16,736 nucleotides of DNA from Frankiales bacterium. GTDB taxonomy: Bacteria > Actinomycetota > Actinomycetes > Mycobacteriales > SCTD01. The notes below the pieces were generated by a model that did not search any database, was not told where the DNA came from, and saw nothing but the letters and a program-made list of their open reading frames with translations. Positions 12,684 to 16,736 of this stretch are shown one piece after another (positions within the stretch are counted from its first letter, which is position 1; each line of letters opens with the position of its first letter). The position numbers were made by a program, and so were the translations under genes. The stretch lies in the NCBI GenBank assembly GCA_025465145.1, contig JAODNS010000145.1, forward strand, positions 1 through 16,736. Direction: 5' to 3'.

Positions 12684-14683
12684 CGGAGCAGCTCGTCCAC
12701 GACCTCAGGCTCTCCCAGCACGTGCACGCCGAGGAACGACAGCACCGCGCGGTACCAGACCGCCGCGTGCTGCGGCGTGAGGACCCAGTGATTCTCGTCC
12801 GGGAAGTACAGGAAGCGGTGCGGCGACGCGGCCGGGTCCTCGACCTGCTGGTTCAGCTCGAACCACAGCCGCAGCGCCTCGCCGATCGGCACGCGGTAGT
12901 CCTTGTCGCCGTGGATGACGAGGACCGGTGAGGTGATCGAGGCGACGTGCGCCGACGGGTCGTTGTCCCGCGCCATCTCCTCCGTCATCTCGCGGCCCCA
13001 GTAGTACGCAGCGTCCGTGGTCGGCCCGAACTGCGCGAGGTTCCACAGGCTGGCGTGGGTCACGACGCAGCGGAAGCGGTCGGTGTGGCCGGCGATCCAG
13101 TTCGCCATGTAGCCGCCGAACGACCCGCCCATGACGGCCGTCCGCTCGGCGTCGAGGTCCGGCCGCTCCAGCGCCGCGTCGGTGCAGCGCATGAGGTCGT
13201 CGTACGGCTCACGCCCCCAGGCGCCCCAGCCGCGGTGGACCATGTCCAGCCCGTAGCCGGTCGACATGCCCGGGTCCGGCAGCAGCACCGCGTAGCCGCG
13301 GGCGGCCAGCAGCCACGGGTTCCACCGCCAGGACCAGGCGTTCCACGAGCCGATCGGGCCGCCGTGCACCCACAGCGCCAGCGGGTGCGGGCCGTCGCCG
13401 TCGGGCAGCACGAGCCAGAAGTGCAGCGGTGTGCCGTCCGCCGCCGGCGTCGTCAGCTCGGCCAGCGTGCCGGGCAGCGCCAGCTCGTCGACAGGGCCGA
13501 GCAGCAGCTCGGGCTCCTGGTCCGCCGCGTGCGCGTCGAGACGGACGACGGCTGGAGCCGCGTCGACGGCGGAGCGCAGCGCGTAGACGTGCCGCCCGTC
13601 CGGGCAGACCTGCAGGTCGGTGTACGCGCCGGCGTCGCCGGTCAGCCGCGTCACCTCGCCGGACGCGACGTCGATCCGGAAGACCGGCGCGCGGCCGCCC
13701 TCGTCCGCGGTGACGAGCAGCGCGCTGCCGTCCGGGGTCCAGCGGCGGTCACCTGCCCAGCGGTCCCAGCCGGGTGCCACGTCGCGCGGCTCGGCCGACC
13801 CGTCCAGCGGCAGCACGACGAGCCGCGCGTCCTCGGGTCCCGCCGGTGTGCTGCGGGTGCTGCGGGTGACGGCGATCAGCGTGCCGTCCGGCGAGATCCG
13901 CGGGCTGTCATGCTCGTGCTCGACGTCGTCGAGCAGGACCCGGCGCTGGCCATCGGACAGCGCGACCAGCGTCGTCCGCAGCGAGCCGCGCGGCTCGGGT
14001 ATCCGCCAGGTCGTCACGATCGTGCGGCCGTCGGGCGAGATGTCGTACGACGCCTCGTCCAGCGCCCGGCCGGGCTCCGGCGTCAGGTCCGTCCACGTCA
14101 TGCGCTCGTGCCGGTCGACGGTGCCCGTGAGCAGCCGCGGCGCATCGGGGCCGAGGTCGGAGTCCCAGTACCGGACCGGGTACGACATGTGCAGGACGGC
14201 GCTGACCTTCTTGTCCTTGCGGGCCTTGCGCCGCCGTTCGTCGTCGTCGCCGTCGGTGGCCCCGGCCATGGTCGCGCTCGCCACGAGCACCGTGCCGTTC
14301 TGCCCGGCCACGGTGACGCCGCCGAGGCCACCGGCGCGGGTGCCGACGACGCGTGCCTCGCCCGCGGGCGGCAGCAGCCACAGCGCGGCCGGTGCGTCGT
14401 CGGGGCTCTCCTTCCCGTCCGGGTCGGGCCGTGCGGAGGTGAACAGCAGCGACCCGTCCGGCAGAAACCGCGGAGCGGCCTCGCCCTTCCGGCTGCGGGT
14501 GAGGCGCTCGGCCGGCCGCTCCCCCGTCGGGTCGACCTCCCACAGCGCGTTGACCCAGCGGACGCCGTCGGGGTCGAGCGTCGCGACGGCGGTCACGAGC
14601 CGGGTGCCGTCCGGGCTGAGGGCGAGGCCGGACAGCCGCGGGATCGCGTTGTACGCGTCCAGGTTCGAGAAGGGCGTCGTCAC
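12680..14683 (-). CDS. S9-family (prolyl oligopeptidase-type) serine peptidase
   Basis: This is a 667-residue acylaminoacyl-peptidase/dipeptidyl-peptidase-type enzyme with two parts. The N-terminal beta-propeller (about 10-400) has repeated SPDG and PDG turns. The C-terminal alpha/beta-hydrolase domain (about 405-655) has the oxyanion HGGP (440-443), nucleophile Ser521 in GGSFGGYM, Asp595 in GDKDYRVP, and His632 in DENHW. No signal peptide is seen, so it should act in the cytoplasm on short peptides. A charged insertion (GDDDERRRKARKDKK, 145-159) lies in one propeller blade. GTG 14683 overlaps the stop of the preceding gene (GTGA), so translation is coupled to the MFS-unknown protein chain. 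The 3' end overlaps the phosphatase gene on the other strand by 4 bases. Confidence 0.94.
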   Translation of the reverse strand: MTTPFSNLDAYNAIPRLSGLALSPDGTRLVTAVATLDPDGVRWVNALWEVDPTGERPAERLTRSRKGEAAPRFLPDGSLLFTSARPDPDGKESPDDAPAALWLLPPAGEARVVGTRAGGLGGVTVAGQNGTVLVASATMAGATDGDDDERRRKARKDKKVSAVLHMSYPVRYWDSDLGPDAPRLLTGTVDRHERMTWTDLTPEPGRALDEASYDISPDGRTIVTTWRIPEPRGSLRTTLVALSDGQRRVLLDDVEHEHDSPRISPDGTLIAVTRSTRSTPAGPEDARLVVLPLDGSAEPRDVAPGWDRWAGDRRWTPDGSALLVTADEGGRAPVFRIDVASGEVTRLTGDAGAYTDLQVCPDGRHVYALRSAVDAAPAVVRLDAHAADQEPELLLGPVDELALPGTLAELTTPAADGTPLHFWLVLPDGDGPHPLALWVHGGPIGSWNAWSWRWNPWLLAARGYAVLLPDPGMSTGYGLDMVHRGWGAWGREPYDDLMRCTDAALERPDLDAERTAVMGGSFGGYMANWIAGHTDRFRCVVTHASLWNLAQFGPTTDAAYYWGREMTEEMARDNDPSAHVASITSPVLVIHGDKDYRVPIGEALRLWFELNQQVEDPAASPHRFLYFPDENHWVLTPQHAAVWYRAVLSFLGVHVLGEPEVVDELLR

Positions 14684-15102
14684 GCCGAGAACACCTGGCT
14701 CGTGCCGGCGACGCCGAACGGCTCCTCGAGGACCGGGCCGTCCCGGTACGGGACGACGATCAGCACGGGGTCGCCCTCGCGCGGCTCGAGGTCGACCCGG
14801 ATCGCGTCGCGCTCCTGGTCCTCGTCACCGGCGATGGTCACGTCGCTGACGACGGCCGTCGCGGTGAGCCCGGCGCGCGCCTTGCGCAGCTCGGCGACGA
14901 GCAGCTCGACGACGCGGTCGGCGCTCGGCTGGTCCTCGCCGGGATCGACGGACGGCGCCACCAGCTCGCCATCGACGGTCATGGCCACCGCGAACGGGTA
15001 GAACTCGCCGTCCACGCCGAGCAGGCGCATCGCCGCCTCCAGCGACGCGTTCAGCAGCTGGTCGAGGTCGGTCGGCTGGTCGGTCTCGGGCGTCTCGCTC
15101 AT
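14680..15102 (-). CDS. Acidic protein of unknown function between MFS and S9 peptidase genes
   Basis: I do not recognise a named family in this 140-residue soluble, strongly acidic protein. It begins with an Asp/Glu/Thr-rich stretch and a helix (LDQLLNASLEAAMRLL). Then comes GEFYPFAVAMTVDGELV, a helix DRVVELLVAELRKARAG, and alternating strands ending in DAIRVDLEPREGDPVLIVVPYR. The order resembles a small alpha/beta domain seen in other actinobacterial hypothetical proteins. ATG 15102 was chosen because AGGA lies 8 bases upstream. ATG 15111 is a near equal: it overlaps the MFS stop (ATGA) and adds three residues. The stop overlaps the S9 peptidase start by 4 bases. No signal peptide or cysteine cluster is present. 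Confidence 0.8.
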   Translation of the reverse strand: MSETPETDQPTDLDQLLNASLEAAMRLLGVDGEFYPFAVAMTVDGELVAPSVDPGEDQPSADRVVELLVAELRKARAGLTATAVVSDVTIAGDEDQERDAIRVDLEPREGDPVLIVVPYRDGPVLEEPFGVAGTSQVFSA

Positions 15103-15107
15103 GCCGG

Positions 15108-16319
15108 TCATCCTGCCGGAGCGAGCACCCGCCTGCTGCGCTCGGCCCAGGCCGCGGCCGGCACCGTGGCGGCGCCCGCGGCGGCGAACAGCACGCCCAG
15201 CGCCACCCAGCCGGCGGTGCCGTACCGGATCGCCGTCAGCGTCACCACCAGCGGACCGAGCATCGACGCGGCGGCGAAGCCGGTGCTGTAGAGCCCCTGG
15301 TACTGGCCCTGCCCCGACTCCGGCGCCAGCCCGAAGCCGAGGCCCCACGAGCCGGATGCCTGCATCAGCTCGCCCGTGACGTTGACCAGCGCGGCGGCGA
15401 TGAGGACGGCGATCGCGATGCCGGCGGACCGGCCGCCGGACGCGGCGAACACCAGGCAGGACAGGGCCAGCAGCGCCGAGCCGTTGCGGACGGCGCGCGC
15501 CGAGGACGGGACGTCGACGGAGCTGCGCGCCGCGCGTACCTGGAACAGCACGCAGCAGGCAGTGTTGATGAGGAACAGCAGCGCGACCGTCCAGCGCGGT
15601 GCGTCGGTGTGCCGGGTCACCCACAGCGGCACGGCCACCTCGAGCAGCACGTAGTGCATGCCGACGACGCCGTTGAGGACGGTGACGACGAGGAACGGCC
15701 GGTCCCGCAGCGCGAGCAGCATGCCGCCCTCCGGCGGGTGCTCCGCCCGGATGCTGCGGGGCAGCCGGAGCAGGACGAGCGCCGCGAGCAGGTACGTGAC
15801 GGCGTCGCCGAGCACCAGCGCGACGTACGCCGCGCGGGTGTCGACCTGCAGCGCCACCCCGGCGAACGCGGCGCCCAGCGCGATGCCGAGGTTGGTGACG
15901 CTGCGCAGGTACGCGCGACCGCGCACCCGCTCCGCCGGCGGGAACGCGGACGCGATGAGCCCCTGCCGCACGCCGTTCGCGCCGCGGTCGAGCACCGTGT
16001 ACGTGCAGGCGACCAGCAGGAAAGCGCCGAACGAGTGGACCAGCGCGAGCGCCGCCATGGCGAAGCCCTCGGCGACCATCAGGGTGACGAGCACCTCGCG
16101 GGCGCCGCGGCGGTCGGCGAGGTGCCCGAAGGGGATCCCGGCCAGCAGGCCGAGCGCACCGGCGAGGGTGAGGCCGAAGCCGACCTGTCCCGGCGACAGC
16201 CCGACGCTGCGGGTGAAGAACAGCACGCTGCCCGTGTAGAACAGGCCGTTGCCGAAGGTGTTGACGAACGTCGCCCCGGCGAGCAGCCGGGTCGGGCCGG
16301 GCGGTGGGACGAGCTGCAC
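15108..16319 (-). CDS. MFS transporter
   Basis: This is a 403-residue major facilitator with about twelve membrane helices. The loop between helices 2 and 3 carries motif A in the form GHLADRRGAR (65-74), typical of proton-coupled drug or metabolite exporters. A polar loop near residues 186-200 separates the two halves. The substrate cannot be predicted. GTG 16319 shares one base with the lepA stop (TAGTG) and so is probably translated by coupling to lepA. The stop is adjacent to, or overlaps, the start of the unknown acidic protein gene. Antibiotic efflux is only one possible role. Confidence 0.92.
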   Translation of the reverse strand: MQLVPPPGPTRLLAGATFVNTFGNGLFYTGSVLFFTRSVGLSPGQVGFGLTLAGALGLLAGIPFGHLADRRGAREVLVTLMVAEGFAMAALALVHSFGAFLLVACTYTVLDRGANGVRQGLIASAFPPAERVRGRAYLRSVTNLGIALGAAFAGVALQVDTRAAYVALVLGDAVTYLLAALVLLRLPRSIRAEHPPEGGMLLALRDRPFLVVTVLNGVVGMHYVLLEVAVPLWVTRHTDAPRWTVALLFLINTACCVLFQVRAARSSVDVPSSARAVRNGSALLALSCLVFAASGGRSAGIAIAVLIAAALVNVTGELMQASGSWGLGFGLAPESGQGQYQGLYSTGFAAASMLGPLVVTLTAIRYGTAGWVALGVLFAAAGAATVPAAAWAERSRRVLAPAG

Positions 16320-16736
16320 TACTTCTTCGCGGTCTCTTCACCGGTCGACAGCGCGGCGATGAAGGCCTCCTGCGGCACCTCGACACGGCCGACCATCTTC
16401 ATGCGCTTCTTGCCCTCCTTCTGCTTCTCCAGCAGCTTGCGCTTGCGGGTGATGTCACCGCCGTAGCACTTCGCGAGCACGTCCTTGCGGATCGCGCGGA
16501 TGTTCTCGCGGGCGATGACGCGCGCGCCGATCGCGGCCTGGATCGGCACCTCGAAGTTCTGCCGCGGGATGAGCTCGCGCAGCTTGCTGGTCATGCTCGT
16601 CCCGTACGCGTACGCCTTGTCCTTGTGCACGATCGCGGAGAACGCGTCGACGGGCTCGCCCTGCAGCAGGACGTCCACCTTGACCAGGTCCGACTCCTGC
16701 TCGCCGTCGGGCTCGTAGTCGAGGCTCGCGTAGCCC
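16319..16736 (-). CDS. lepA: Elongation factor 4 (LepA), C-terminal 138 residues, cut by the window edge
   Basis: LepA is a ribosome-associated GTPase that acts on stalled or back-translocated ribosomes and in initiation. Only the end is present, and the frame stays open to the last base of the window. It begins at GYASLDYEPDGEQESDLVKVDVL, the EF-G-like domain V edge. It continues through VHKDKAYAYGTSMTSKLRELIPRQ and ends in the LepA-specific C-terminal domain with VLAKCYGGDITRKRKLLEKQKEGKKRMK and VPQEAFIAAL. These last stretches are nearly invariant in LepA and make the assignment secure. An internal GTG at 16678 is not the start: it lies within the conserved domain. The TAG stop shares a base with the GTG of the MFS gene. 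Confidence 0.97.
   Translation of the reverse strand, partial: GYASLDYEPDGEQESDLVKVDVLLQGEPVDAFSAIVHKDKAYAYGTSMTSKLRELIPRQNFEVPIQAAIGARVIARENIRAIRKDVLAKCYGGDITRKRKLLEKQKEGKKRMKMVGRVEVPQEAFIAALSTGEETAKK

Noticed and set aside
12947..15001. A 684-codon plus-strand open frame opposite the S9 peptidase gene
   Set aside because: It is antisense to a peptidase with an intact catalytic triad. The product is low-complexity Arg/Val/Gln-rich sequence.
1..16736. Mobile element, toxin-antitoxin, phage defence or biosynthetic cluster
   Set aside because: No transposase, integrase, terminal repeats, nuclease or core biosynthetic enzyme was seen. The DrrAB-type exporter alone is not evidence of a biosynthetic cluster.

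Overview
The window is GC-rich DNA from an actinobacterium. Evidence for this is the GTG starts, the very high third-position GC, the hrcA-dnaJ-rsmE block with a CIRCE operator, a SigE-family ECF sigma factor, a DrrA-type ABC pair, and start codons sitting 6-7 bases after TANNNT-like hexamers, as in leaderless actinobacterial transcripts. The genus cannot be decided from the sequence alone. I see no rRNA, tRNA, IS element, phage gene or CRISPR array. It reads as ordinary chromosome.

Layout from left to right. (1) 54-1426, plus strand: ECF sigma factor and a translationally coupled single-pass membrane protein. (2) 1442-2071, plus: a DedA-family membrane protein whose 3' end overlaps rsmE. (3) 4981-2043, minus: the heat-shock operon hrcA-dnaJ-rsmE, with a CIRCE operator and a -10 hexamer directly upstream. 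(4) 6001-5105, minus: a short-chain dehydrogenase ending in a strong hairpin, divergent from (5) 6091-7090, plus: a four-helix membrane protein and a small lipoprotein. A bidirectional hairpin terminator separates these from (6) 8646-7150, minus: a DEAD-box RNA helicase with a long upstream region. (7) 8912-9172, plus: a small membrane protein. (8) 10359-9178, minus: hemW. (9) 10385-12683, plus: a DrrA-like ATPase, its ABC-2 permease and a histidine phosphatase in one tightly overlapping operon. (10) 16736-12680, minus: the 3' end of lepA, followed by an MFS transporter, an unrecognised acidic protein and an S9 peptidase, each start touching or overlapping the previous stop.

Taken together, the minus strand holds the lepA, hemW, hrcA, dnaJ, rsmE order familiar from actinobacterial genomes. 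Here it is spread out by interposed genes, many of them on the plus strand. Its products serve translation (LepA, RsmE), radical-SAM heme chemistry (HemW) and protein folding (HrcA/DnaJ). The interposed genes are mainly envelope and transport functions: DedA, a lipoprotein, membrane proteins, DrrAB and MFS.

I did not find a convincing new biological system. The points most worth checking are the abutting divergent leaderless-type promoters at 10360-10384, the coupled lepA-MFS-unknown-peptidase chain, the cysteine-free partner of the ECF sigma factor, and the structured region upstream of the helicase.
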